Positions 1 to 6,988 of a DNA stretch of 16,449 nt are shown here, in pieces (position 1 is the first letter of the stretch; every line of letters begins with the position of its first letter). The translations under genes were made by a program, and so were the position numbers. The notes beneath the pieces were generated by a model. It was given only the letters and a program-made list of their open reading frames with translations. It had not been told where the DNA came from and searched no databases. The DNA comes from Rhodobacterales bacterium UBA3077 (GTDB lineage: Bacteria; Pseudomonadota; Alphaproteobacteria; Rhodobacterales; Rhodobacteraceae): contig DFBP01000240.1 in assembly GCA_002366685.1 (NCBI GenBank), positions 1 to 16,449 of the forward strand, written 5' to 3'.

Positions 1-612
1 GCGGTCAACCGCCTCAATATCGATTCAGCCCTGAAACAGGTTTTCGAGCTTTTCGCTGTCTAGACGGCCAGCAAAAAGGTCAATATCCTGAGCATTATCT
101 TCCAACATGTGGATCACATAGAAGCGCTCCATGTAAATATCTTTTAGGTCTTGGAGTTCGGTTCGAAACATTGTCGATGCAACAGAGCGATTTGCATAGA
201 CCAAAGTGAAACTCGTATTTTGGTTTTCGGCCAGTATTGATTTGATTATTGAAAGGAGGGGAGTGATTCCAGACCCGCCGGCAAAGCCTAGATTATTTTC
301 GCCCAACTTTTCACCAAACGTGCCCATGGGCTCCATTACTTCAATTGCATCCCCTACCGATATGTTTTGGTTGGCACAATTAGAAAATGAACCGCCATCT
401 ACAGCCTTTACTCCAATTTTTAGGCCCTCGCTTGCGGTTGAGCAAATGGAATAGCAACGTCGGAGTTCGACACCGCCGAAATCCCGGCGAAAGGTCAGGT
501 ACTGGCCGGGGGTAAAGCTAAAATCACCGCTGTTGGGCGCGAGGGAAATAACTACGGCATCGTCTGTCTCGCGGCGGATATCTGTAACGTGAGCGGTATG
601 GAATCTCGGCAT
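1..612 (-). pseudogene. paaE: Phenylacetyl-CoA epoxidase reductase subunit PaaE, interrupted by in-frame TGA and cut by window edge
   Basis: PaaE passes electrons from NADPH through FAD and a [2Fe-2S] cluster to the PaaA diiron site. The start ATG at 610-612 has an AGGAG 7 nt upstream, which overlaps the paaD stop region. The 195 readable residues cover the FAD-binding domain (RRCYSICS, about 51-58) and the start of the NAD(P)-binding domain (GGSGITP, about 112-118). Reading stops at TGA (25-27) after ENLFQG, yet the same frame continues without a stop to the window edge as IDIEAVDR. Family members carry a residue followed by ID at this point, often Trp, so TGG to TGA is the simplest explanation. 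A product ending here lacks the rest of the NADP domain and the whole C-terminal plant-type ferredoxin domain; the intact family length is about 350-360 residues. A sequencing error is the main alternative. Confidence 0.82.
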
Positions 613-622
613 TATTGTACTC

Positions 623-1072
623 CTACAGGCACTTGAAGGCGTCAAAAGGTTCCAGGCAATCGGAACACTTATAGTGGCTTTTGCACGGGGTTGAGCCGAA
701 TTGTGACAGCAATTCCGTGTTTGCTGACCCACATCGCGGGCAGTTTGGGCTCCCCGCTTTGGGTGGCGCAATACCGTATCTGCGCAGCTTTTCATGCGCT
801 TCGGGTTTTATCCAGTCGGTACTCCAAGGGGGAGATATCTGTTGTTTCAGGTGCAGGTTCTGCACTCCCATTGCGTGCAGTTTGGTTTCAATATCCAAAT
901 TGATTATCGTGGTCGCCGGGCATCCTGAATAAGTGGGAGTTACCTTAACCACCACCTTTTCGTCGCAAACTTCCACACCACGGATAACGCCAAGGTCTAC
1001 CAATGACAGGACCGGAATTTCGGGGTCCGGCACATCTTCCAACCAAGCCCAAATTTGCGCTTCGCTGACCAT
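623..1072 (-). CDS. paaD: Phenylacetyl-CoA epoxidase maturation factor PaaD (MIP18/DUF59 family)
   Basis: This 149-residue protein begins with a MIP18/DUF59 domain (VPDPEIPVLSLVDLGVI, then PTYSGCPATTII with the family's conserved Cys). It ends with a Cys-rich tail (CPRC, then CKSHYKCSDC and a final FKCL) that looks like a zinc or Fe-S binding knuckle. In the PaaABCDE system PaaD is required for an active enzyme and is thought to help in metal or Fe-S maturation rather than catalysis. The ATG lies directly after the TAA of paaC with no gap (TAAATG on the coding strand), which indicates translational coupling. The stop TAG at 623-625 sits 10 nt before the paaE start. The frame is intact with no odd residues. 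Confidence 0.93.
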   Translation of the reverse strand: MVSEAQIWAWLEDVPDPEIPVLSLVDLGVIRGVEVCDEKVVVKVTPTYSGCPATTIINLDIETKLHAMGVQNLHLKQQISPPWSTDWIKPEAHEKLRRYGIAPPKAGSPNCPRCGSANTELLSQFGSTPCKSHYKCSDCLEPFDAFKCL

Positions 1073-1813
1073 TTACCAACGCGCATCCGGATACGCGCGT
1101 TGCAGGAATTGCATCTGCGCCAGCATATGACCGAGATCTTCGGTATGCGTGCCGTAACGCCCGCCGCGATGGGTGAAGTCACTTTCCGGTCGGGCCAAGG
1201 TGGCTTTGGACAAAATGGCATTTAGCGCCGCATCATAACGTGGCCGCTGGCGGCTCGGGAGTGGCGCGATACCCACCTCCTTCATAGCAGTATCGACCTC
1301 ATCGTCGGTGAACATCTCACCAACATAGGGCCAGAGCGCTTCAAGCGCCGCTTGCATTTTTTCGTGGCTTTCAGAGGTTCCATCACCCAGCCGAACAATC
1401 AAATCCTTTGATCTTTCAAGGTGGTAGTCGGCTTCTTTAACACATTTTGCAGCTATCTCGGCCACGCGCCCTTCTTCGGATAGGCAGAGGTCCGCTAGCC
1501 TTTCATGATGCCACAAATCAAAGAGAAACTGCCGCATCAAGGTGTGGCCGTAATCTCTGTTTGGCCGTTCGCAGATCAACAGATTGTGAAAATCCCATGC
1601 ATCGCGGCGGAAAGCCAGAGCATCGGCGTCTCGCCCCTTGCCTTCGATTTCACCCGCCAAACCCAACCACATGCGCGTTTGACCAATCAGGTCGAGCGAT
1701 ATATTTGCCAGTGCGATATCTTCTTCCAACACGGGCGAATGCCCGCACCACTCGGAAACGCGGTGCCCTAGCACCAGCGTATTGTCCCCCATTCTCAGAA
1801 GAAATTCGAACAT
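1073..1813 (-). CDS. paaC: Phenylacetyl-CoA epoxidase structural subunit PaaC
   Basis: PaaC is the ferritin-like partner of PaaA. It forms the structural half of the oxygenase core but is not itself catalytic. The 246 residues match the usual family length (about 250). The sequence carries family blocks such as LGHRVSEWCGHSPVLEEDIALANISLDLIGQ near the N-terminus, RPNRDYGHTLMRQFLFD in the middle and a C-terminal GRYGTHTEDLGHMLAQMQFLQRAYP. The start ATG shares one base with the paaB stop (TAATG), so the two are probably translationally coupled. It is followed without a gap by paaD. The frame is intact. Confidence 0.95.
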   Translation of the reverse strand: MFEFLLRMGDNTLVLGHRVSEWCGHSPVLEEDIALANISLDLIGQTRMWLGLAGEIEGKGRDADALAFRRDAWDFHNLLICERPNRDYGHTLMRQFLFDLWHHERLADLCLSEEGRVAEIAAKCVKEADYHLERSKDLIVRLGDGTSESHEKMQAALEALWPYVGEMFTDDEVDTAMKEVGIAPLPSRQRPRYDAALNAILSKATLARPESDFTHRGGRYGTHTEDLGHMLAQMQFLQRAYPDARW

Positions 1814-2097
1814 TACATCGATCCCACTTCATCGGGGATGTCGAAAAAGGTTGGGTGCCGGTAGGTCTTATCATTGGATGGGTCAAACATCGGGCCCTTC
1901 CTGTCCGGCGCAGTGGCCGTAATATCAGCTGATTTCACAACCCAGATGCTCATACCTTCATTGCGCCGCGTATAAACATCACGTGCGTTTAGCACAGCCA
2001 TCTCGGCATCGGGCGCGTGCAGGCTGCCTACATGTCGGTGGCTCAGGCCGTATTGACCACGAATGAAAATTTCCCAAAGGGGCCAGTCTTTTGCCAT
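1813..2097 (-). CDS. paaB: Phenylacetyl-CoA epoxidase subunit PaaB
   Basis: PaaB is the small subunit that bridges the PaaA-PaaC pairs in the multicomponent phenylacetyl-CoA epoxidase. I place the start at the ATG (2095-2097) that gives MAKDWPLWEIFIRGQYGLSHRHVGSLHAPD, a 94-residue protein, because family members begin this way and are about 95 residues long. A GGAG lies about 8 nt upstream, inside the end of paaA. The open frame continues upstream to 2217, but that part overlaps the paaA coding sequence and has no family likeness. The stop codon overlaps the paaC start by one base. The frame is intact. Confidence 0.94.
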   Translation of the reverse strand: MAKDWPLWEIFIRGQYGLSHRHVGSLHAPDAEMAVLNARDVYTRRNEGMSIWVVKSADITATAPDRKGPMFDPSNDKTYRHPTFFDIPDEVGSM

Positions 2098-2101
2098 TTT
2101 A

Positions 2102-3084
2102 CTACTCCGCAGCGATCTGTTGTTTTTCGGCATGGGCAAGTAGGCCCTCGCGGAACCAAGCGCCATCATCATGGGCTTTATTACGCGCGGCCATCCGGTC
2201 CACGTTGCACGGGCCATTGCCCTTTAGAACGTCAAAGAATTCGGACCAATCAGGGTCAGAATACTCATAATGGCCAGTTTTTTTGTTAAGTTTTGCCTCT
2301 TTATCAGGTATATCCAGCCCGAGGTATTCAATTTGCGGAATGGTTTGATCCACAAATTTTTGCCGCCCCTCGTCATTGGACATAATCTTAATTTTCCACG
2401 CCATGGATTGGGCACTGTGTACTGATTCCGCCTCGGGCGGTCCAAACATCATGAGCGCAGGCCACCAGAGCCGATTGAGCGCATCTTGTGCCATCGCTTT
2501 TTGCGCTTCCGTGCCGAATGACATTTTCATCATAATATCATAGCCTTGGCGGGCATGAAAACTTTCTTCTTTGCAGATACGAACCATGGCACGGGCATAG
2601 GGGCCGTAAGACGTTCGCTGAAGCGCCACCTGATTCACAATCGCAGCCCCGTCAACCAGCCAGCCAACGGCACCGATATCGGCCCAGTTCAGGGTTGGAT
2701 AATTGAATATTGAGGAGTACTTGGCGCGTCCTGCCAGCAGGTCATCAATCAGGTCCGCCCTAGACACGCCCAAAGTCTCTGCTGCCGAATACAGATAAAG
2801 CCCGTGGCCAGCTTCGTCTTGCACCTTTGCGAGCAAAATAGCTTTGCGTTCCAGCGTTGGAGCGCGTGTGATCCAGTTTCCTTCAGGGAGCTGCCAACCA
2901 CTTCGGAATGCGCGTGTTGGCTAATTTGCCGGATGAGGTTTTTGCGGTAGGCTTCTGGCATCCAGTCTTTTGGCTCGATTTTCTCACCAGCATCTATGCG
3001 CGTCTGAAATGCCTGCTCTTCAGGGCTCATATCTTCCAGCGATTTAACACCTTTACCCGTGGACTGCACCATTTGTGCATACAT
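2102..3084 (-). pseudogene. paaA: Phenylacetyl-CoA epoxidase catalytic subunit PaaA, frameshifted
   Basis: PaaA is the diiron oxygenase that turns phenylacetyl-CoA into its ring 1,2-epoxide. The start is the ATG at 3082-3084 (MYAQMVQS) with GGAG 6 nt before it; a TTG four codons upstream is less likely. Residues 1-64 match the family up to QHAHSEVVG. The frame then shifts: the expected continuation QLPEGNWITRAPTLERKAILLAKVQDEAGHGLY appears only in another frame from 2893 downward. One missing base around 2893-2895 explains this. Restored, the protein would be about 327 residues, which is normal. The ligand motifs DEAGH and KEESFH lie after the lesion; only the first Glu (HSE) lies before it. 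Unrepaired translation gives about 111 residues ending at 2749, with a nonsense tail. A sequencing error is possible, but the site is only a GG pair, not a long homopolymer. Confidence 0.87.
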
Positions 3085-3097
3085 GCCGATCTCCAAT

Positions 3098-3119
3098 TAG
3101 CTGACTGCACGGTCAGCTA
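3098..3119. promoter_or_regulatory. 22-bp palindromic operator-like site upstream of paaA
   Basis: There are perfect 8-bp inverted arms TAGCTGAC (3098-3105) and GTCAGCTA (3112-3119) around a 6-bp spacer. The site lies 14-35 bp upstream of the paaA start codon and overlaps the proposed -10 element. Size and symmetry fit a dimeric repressor, and TetR- and GntR-family repressors commonly control paa operons. No regulator gene is visible in the window, so which protein binds is unknown. An mRNA hairpin in the paaA leader is the alternative. Confidence 0.6.
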
Positions 3120-3143
3120 TAAGGATGCACGCGGCTCAGGCAA
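3116..3143 (-). promoter_or_regulatory. Candidate sigma70 promoter for the paa operon
   Basis: On the minus strand a TTGCCT -35-like hexamer (3138-3143) is followed after 16 bp by TATAGC (3116-3121). The -10 overlaps the palindrome at 3098-3119, a classic arrangement for repression. It was found by eye only. Confidence 0.4.
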
Positions 3144-3231
3144 GCAAATTTTGGTTGAGCGCCCAACTATGTCACTATCTGCTTGAGTCTGGCTTCAACC
3201 GAGTGCATGCCATGTAATCAGGGAGCCCGAT

Positions 3232-4068
3232 TTGGAAACCACCGCCTTTTTTGCCGTATTGTTTGCCGCGCTTTTGCATGCAAGCTGGAATGCCATAATC
3301 CGAACCAGTGGCAACCGGTTTCAGGGTATGCTCATTTTAACCACTGCGCAGGGAACCATGGGGTTGTTTATGGCCCCGTTTTTTCCTCTTCCAAGCGGTG
3401 AAGTATGGATTTGGCTCATCGCTTCCGGGGTGCTCCATACCGGCTACAAGATGTTCCTCGCAGCCGCCTATAAGCACGGAGATTTGAGTCGTGTCTACCC
3501 CATTGCCCGTGGGGTTGCTCCCATGATTGTGGTTCTTGCCGGGATGTTTTTTCTGAGCGACGATCTCAATATCAAGCAATATATCGGGGTCGCCCTGATT
3601 GGCGGTGGGATCATATTGATGGCACATGGTATTTTCAGGAATGGGGAAGCACGTGTGCTCATTCCTTTTGCGCTAGGGTCCGCGCTTTGCACGGCCGGAT
3701 ACTCGATTGTAGACGGGCTTGGTGCGCGGGTCGCCGGGGATGCCAGTCAGTTTATCGCCTGGATATTGCTGTTTGATATGCTATTTTTTACCTCTTCAAC
3801 GCTCGTGACAACCGGCCCTCGCCACTACAGGGCTTCCGCAAAAACCTGGATCATTGGCAGTCTTGCCGGAGCGCTTTCATTGGCAACCTACTGGATCGTG
3901 GTCTGGGCAATGACGATTGCCCCCATTGCTTTGGTCACGGCCTTGCGGGAGACCTCGGTGCTTTTTGCCGTTATGATTGGTGTGCTTCTTATGAAAGAAA
4001 AGGCGGATCTGGGTAAAATAATTGCAGCCTTAGTTGTCGTCACTGGCGTCATTGTGATCCGCATTTAG
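3232..4068 (+). CDS. EamA/DMT-superfamily membrane transporter
   Basis: This 278-residue integral membrane protein has about ten hydrophobic segments. Its two repeated halves are typical of EamA (drug/metabolite transporter) permeases; the halves meet near residue 135. Recognisable family stretches are GDLSRVYPIARGVAPMIVVLAGMFF in the first half and APIALVTALRETSVLFAVMIGVLLMKEK in the second. The start is TTG at 3232, supported by AGGGAG (3220-3225) six bases upstream; the next in-frame ATG would delete the first membrane helix. The substrate cannot be read from sequence, since DMT members export amino acids, metabolites or drugs. The gene is divergent from paaA across 147 bp, so a link to phenylacetate metabolism is possible but unproven. 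Its stop is only 2 bp from the convergent ycjF stop. Confidence 0.88.
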   Translation: METTAFFAVLFAALLHASWNAIIRTSGNRFQGMLILTTAQGTMGLFMAPFFPLPSGEVWIWLIASGVLHTGYKMFLAAAYKHGDLSRVYPIARGVAPMIVVLAGMFFLSDDLNIKQYIGVALIGGGIILMAHGIFRNGEARVLIPFALGSALCTAGYSIVDGLGARVAGDASQFIAWILLFDMLFFTSSTLVTTGPRHYRASAKTWIIGSLAGALSLATYWIVVWAMTIAPIALVTALRETSVLFAVMIGVLLMKEKADLGKIIAALVVVTGVIVIRI

Positions 4069-4070
4069 GG

Positions 4071-5060
4071 CTATTTGAATAATCGCACCAGAGAGGATTT
4101 TACGATAGAAGTTGCAGACGGGCGCTTTATAGTTTGAAAAGGCATCGGTCGGCAAATTTCCATCGCAGCGACGCCCACGCGTGCCGTTAAGGTTCCGTTT
4201 ATTATGCCTTCACCAAAGCGCCGCGAGATTTTGCTAAGCGCGCCACCGCCAACCATCGAGCCGATCATATCATCGCCGATTGCTACGGCCCCTGTCGCCA
4301 CCAAATGGGCAGCCACACCCTTGAGCAACCGCCAAGAGCCCAGAAATCCGGCACGGCCACCGTAAATATCGGCGATTCGACGGATCATGGACACGTTGGT
4401 ACTGAGCGCAACTAACACGTCGACCAGCGCCAACGGAATCAGCGCCGTTGCGGCGGCCACCTGCCTCGATGCAGCCTCGATCTCCAGCCGCGCCAGTTCA
4501 TCAAGCGGCGCCATAAGGTTTTGCTCTGTCAGGTCGATGAGCGCGTCCGCGTCAAGGATATCGGCTTGCTGTTCCTTGAGCGCGGTTCTGGCCCAGCGAA
4601 GCTCGGCGCGGCCTTGATACATTCGGTCAAACTGCGCCATTGTTTCCAGCGCCTGACCGCGATCACCGCTGTTGCGGGCTCGGAGGGCGGCTTCACGTAG
4701 TGAATCGAGTTTGCGAAGGCGGGCAAAGCCGACGAGTTCGCGCAAAGTCGCGATCACCAAAGCCACCACTATAACCGCTGTCAACGCTAGTGCGGTGCGT
4801 CCTAGCCATATGTTGCGGGTGAGCAGGTTCTCGACAAAATCCCACGCCGCAAGAGACAACGCCATGCCAAGCAACGCGAAAATTGCCCCCCAGAAAAACC
4901 GCGCAACCCAGCTTTTGGGCTTTGCAGCCACACGGGTTGCCCTTTGCATGGCCGCATTTTCTATAGACTCAAGTTCGGGAACGGGCGGCGCTTCTTGCGG
5001 TGTTGGAGCCGAGCTTAATGCTTGTGGGTCCAGCATTACCGGTTTGCGCGGATTAGCCAT
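4071..5060 (-). CDS. ycjF: YcjF-like membrane protein (TIGR01620 / DUF697 family)
   Basis: This 329-residue inner-membrane protein usually pairs with the GTPase YcjX. It has a Pro-rich soluble N-terminus (residues 1-45), two membrane helices (about 56-75 and 88-107), a charged helical stretch (about 110-200) and a hydrophobic C-terminal DUF697-like part (about 205-320, with ALIPLALVDVLVAL and GDDMIGSMVGGGALSKISRRFGEGIINGTLTARVG). The start is the ATG at 5058-5060 (MANPRKPVMLDPQ), which overlaps the end of the acetyltransferase gene by 8 nt. The open frame continues upstream into that gene but has no family likeness there. In E. coli ycjX-ycjF is heat-shock inducible and of unknown precise function. 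It is third in the ycjX - GNAT - ycjF transcript. Confidence 0.87.
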   Translation of the reverse strand: MANPRKPVMLDPQALSSAPTPQEAPPVPELESIENAAMQRATRVAAKPKSWVARFFWGAIFALLGMALSLAAWDFVENLLTRNIWLGRTALALTAVIVVALVIATLRELVGFARLRKLDSLREAALRARNSGDRGQALETMAQFDRMYQGRAELRWARTALKEQQADILDADALIDLTEQNLMAPLDELARLEIEAASRQVAAATALIPLALVDVLVALSTNVSMIRRIADIYGGRAGFLGSWRLLKGVAAHLVATGAVAIGDDMIGSMVGGGALSKISRRFGEGIINGTLTARVGVAAMEICRPMPFQTIKRPSATSIVKSSLVRLFK

Positions 5061-5502
5061 TGTGTGCCTCCTCTGGATGCCATTCAAACCGGATATCTGG
5101 CAGGTTTTCTTCGTTATCAGAGCCATCTCCGCGCGCGGTTTCCAAAAAACCCTCGCGAATGTAAAACCGTTGGGCATCTCGGTTTTGTTCCAAGACCCAC
5201 AGCCCCAACCCTTCCGGACTGGCCGCTTTCGCTTCGTTTAGCAGGGTTTTACCCATCCCCCTATTCCGGGCTTCCGGATTCAAGTACAAGCAGTCGAGAT
5301 AGCCATCCTTATGGGCGATAAATCCGGAAACACCCTCTTCGCCATCGACCACAAGAACCGTGCTTGAACCGATCCGAGTGAGCATCGCGCTCTCAGATGC
5401 GCTTTCTGGCGCGGGGCTCGGATACCATGAGTTTTCTTTAATCCAGGCAAAAAGGATTTCCGAACAGGCCGATGCGTCCGCCGTTGTTGCAGCACGGATC
5501 AC
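5053..5502 (-). CDS. GNAT-family N-acetyltransferase
   Basis: This is a 149-residue single-domain GNAT enzyme. The acetyl-CoA pyrophosphate-binding loop R-x-x-G-x-G is seen as RNRGMG (residues 79-84), preceded by the beta-strand YLDCLYLNPEA. The C-terminal motif NRDAQRFYIREGF (about 108-120) is typical of motif B. The acceptor substrate is unknown. The start is GTG (5500-5502), which overlaps the ycjX stop as GTGA, and the stop overlaps the ycjF start by 8 nt. The gene is therefore translationally coupled on both sides and very likely cotranscribed with ycjX and ycjF. A small-molecule or protein-N-terminal acetyltransferase are both possible. Confidence 0.9.
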   Translation of the reverse strand: MIRAATTADASACSEILFAWIKENSWYPSPAPESASESAMLTRIGSSTVLVVDGEEGVSGFIAHKDGYLDCLYLNPEARNRGMGKTLLNEAKAASPEGLGLWVLEQNRDAQRFYIREGFLETARGDGSDNEENLPDIRFEWHPEEAHNG

Positions 5503-6950
5503 AGCTTGTCTCCAATCAGGAACTCTGCGGCTTTATCCATTCGGATATGGGCAATTCCGTTCATCACTTTATCAGTGGCTGCCGGAGGCGCGAAGTTTGG
5601 AAGAATGTAGCTGATTCCCTCAGGCCACTGTTCGGCCCCTTGGCGCGCCGGAGTCAGCAGCCTTGCCGGATCAGCCGGAAGATCGCCGGGGTGGAGCGCT
5701 ACTTCTTTTCCATCGTCCTGTAATACACCCCGCACAAGCTCCAATGTTTCACCTTCGTGTTTGGCGGTTTGCTCCACCGTGGCACGAAGGGCTGCCAAAC
5801 TGAGGGCTTGCGTTTGCGCGCCCTTCCAGTTTGCAGCGTCCTTGGCATCGCTCAGTAAGGCTTCAAGAAAACCCGCGAGCTTGGGGTGTTGTGTGTGGTG
5901 GATGTGGTCGGCTTTGGTCGCCGCGAACAGTATTTTTTCAACCTTTTTTCCGGTTATGGCTGAAAGAAAATGATTTTTTCCCGGACGGAAGCTGGTTAGA
6001 ATTTCGCTCAACGCAACACGGAGATCTTCGACCGCTGCGGGGCCGTGGTCAATGGCCCCTAGGGCATCGACCAGCACAATCTGCCTGTCAATCTTTGCAA
6101 AGTGATTGCGGAAGAAGGGTTTGATCACCTGCTTTTTATAGGCCTCGAACCGGTGTTCAAAAGCTCCGTATAGGGTTTTGGAGCGGACTTTGGAGGGGCG
6201 CGGTAATGGCGCGAATGTCAAGGCTGGTGACCCATTCAGATCACCCGGCAACAAAAACCGCCCCGGTGCGCAGTTTGAATAACCGGCTTGCCGCGCCGCC
6301 CGAAGGTAAGAGGTGAAAGCCGCCGCAAGTCTTTGCGCCTCGGGCTCATCAAGCGCCCCGGAAGGATCACAGCCGAGGTTTGTTTCCAACCAGTCTTTGG
6401 CGAGGTCTCCTCTCACTGCCGCTTGTTGCATTGCAGCTTCCGACCACTCGGCATAGCTTTGCTTCAACAGAGGTAAATCCAGCAGCCATTCACCGGGATA
6501 ATCGACAATATCAATATGTAAAGTGCTGGGGCCGCGCAGTGATTTAAGTAAACCCACCGGTCGTGTGCGCAACGATATTCGCAACTGGCTGATCGAACTG
6601 GTACTTTCCGGCCAGTGAGGGTTTGTCGAATTGAGCGCCTGCAAATGGGTCTCGTAGGCAAAGCGCGGAATTGTGTCATCGGGTTGTGGCTGAAGGAATG
6701 TAGCCGTTATCCGGCCTTCACTTTGTGCTTTTAGCTGGGGCATGCGCGTGCGATCCAGCAAATTGGCCACTAGAGAGGTGATAAATACGGTTTTACCCGC
6801 GCGCGACAAACCTGTCACGCCGATCCGCACCACTGGCTCCAGCATCTCTTTGGCCCCTGACTGGGTGTCATCTATCACGCGAGCGATCTGGTCGGCTATA
6901 TCGGCAATGCCCAAACGGTTCCCCTTGCTGGATTTCCTTGCCCCTATCAT
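5499..6950 (-). CDS. ycjX: YcjX-family P-loop GTPase-like protein (DUF463)
   Basis: This 483-residue P-loop protein has a Walker A at residues 47-54 (GLSRAGKT), a DYPGEW motif at 150-155 in the place of the G3 region, and TKAD at 345-348 as a G4 guanine-specificity motif. That set fits the YcjX/DUF463 family, described as a stress-linked nucleotide-binding protein paired with YcjF; no enzymatic pathway is established. The start ATG (6948-6950) leads an AT-rich head-to-head gap of 38 bp with truA. The Shine-Dalgarno is weak. The TGA stop overlaps the GTG start of the acetyltransferase. Length and motifs are normal. Confidence 0.92.
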   Translation of the reverse strand: MIGARKSSKGNRLGIADIADQIARVIDDTQSGAKEMLEPVVRIGVTGLSRAGKTVFITSLVANLLDRTRMPQLKAQSEGRITATFLQPQPDDTIPRFAYETHLQALNSTNPHWPESTSSISQLRISLRTRPVGLLKSLRGPSTLHIDIVDYPGEWLLDLPLLKQSYAEWSEAAMQQAAVRGDLAKDWLETNLGCDPSGALDEPEAQRLAAAFTSYLRAARQAGYSNCAPGRFLLPGDLNGSPALTFAPLPRPSKVRSKTLYGAFEHRFEAYKKQVIKPFFRNHFAKIDRQIVLVDALGAIDHGPAAVEDLRVALSEILTSFRPGKNHFLSAITGKKVEKILFAATKADHIHHTQHPKLAGFLEALLSDAKDAANWKGAQTQALSLAALRATVEQTAKHEGETLELVRGVLQDDGKEVALHPGDLPADPARLLTPARQGAEQWPEGISYILPNFAPPAATDKVMNGIAHIRMDKAAEFLIGDKL

Positions 6951-6988
6951 ATAAGGGCTGAATTACGAGTTTTACAGAGGGATATACC

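Noticed and set aside
25..27. TGA read as tryptophan or selenocysteine in paaE
   Set aside because: metG and ycjX end at TGA in the same window, so TGA is a normal stop here. PaaE has no selenocysteine and no SECIS-like need.
2885..2900. Programmed ribosomal frameshift as the explanation for split paaA
   Set aside because: No X-XXY-YYZ slippery heptamer is present at the junction, and PaaA is encoded in one frame in known operons. A plain deletion or sequencing error is simpler.
4672..5241. Long plus-strand open frame (189 codons) opposite ycjF and the acetyltransferase
   Set aside because: Low-complexity Arg/Ser/Ala-rich translation typical of an antisense shadow; both sense genes are well supported.
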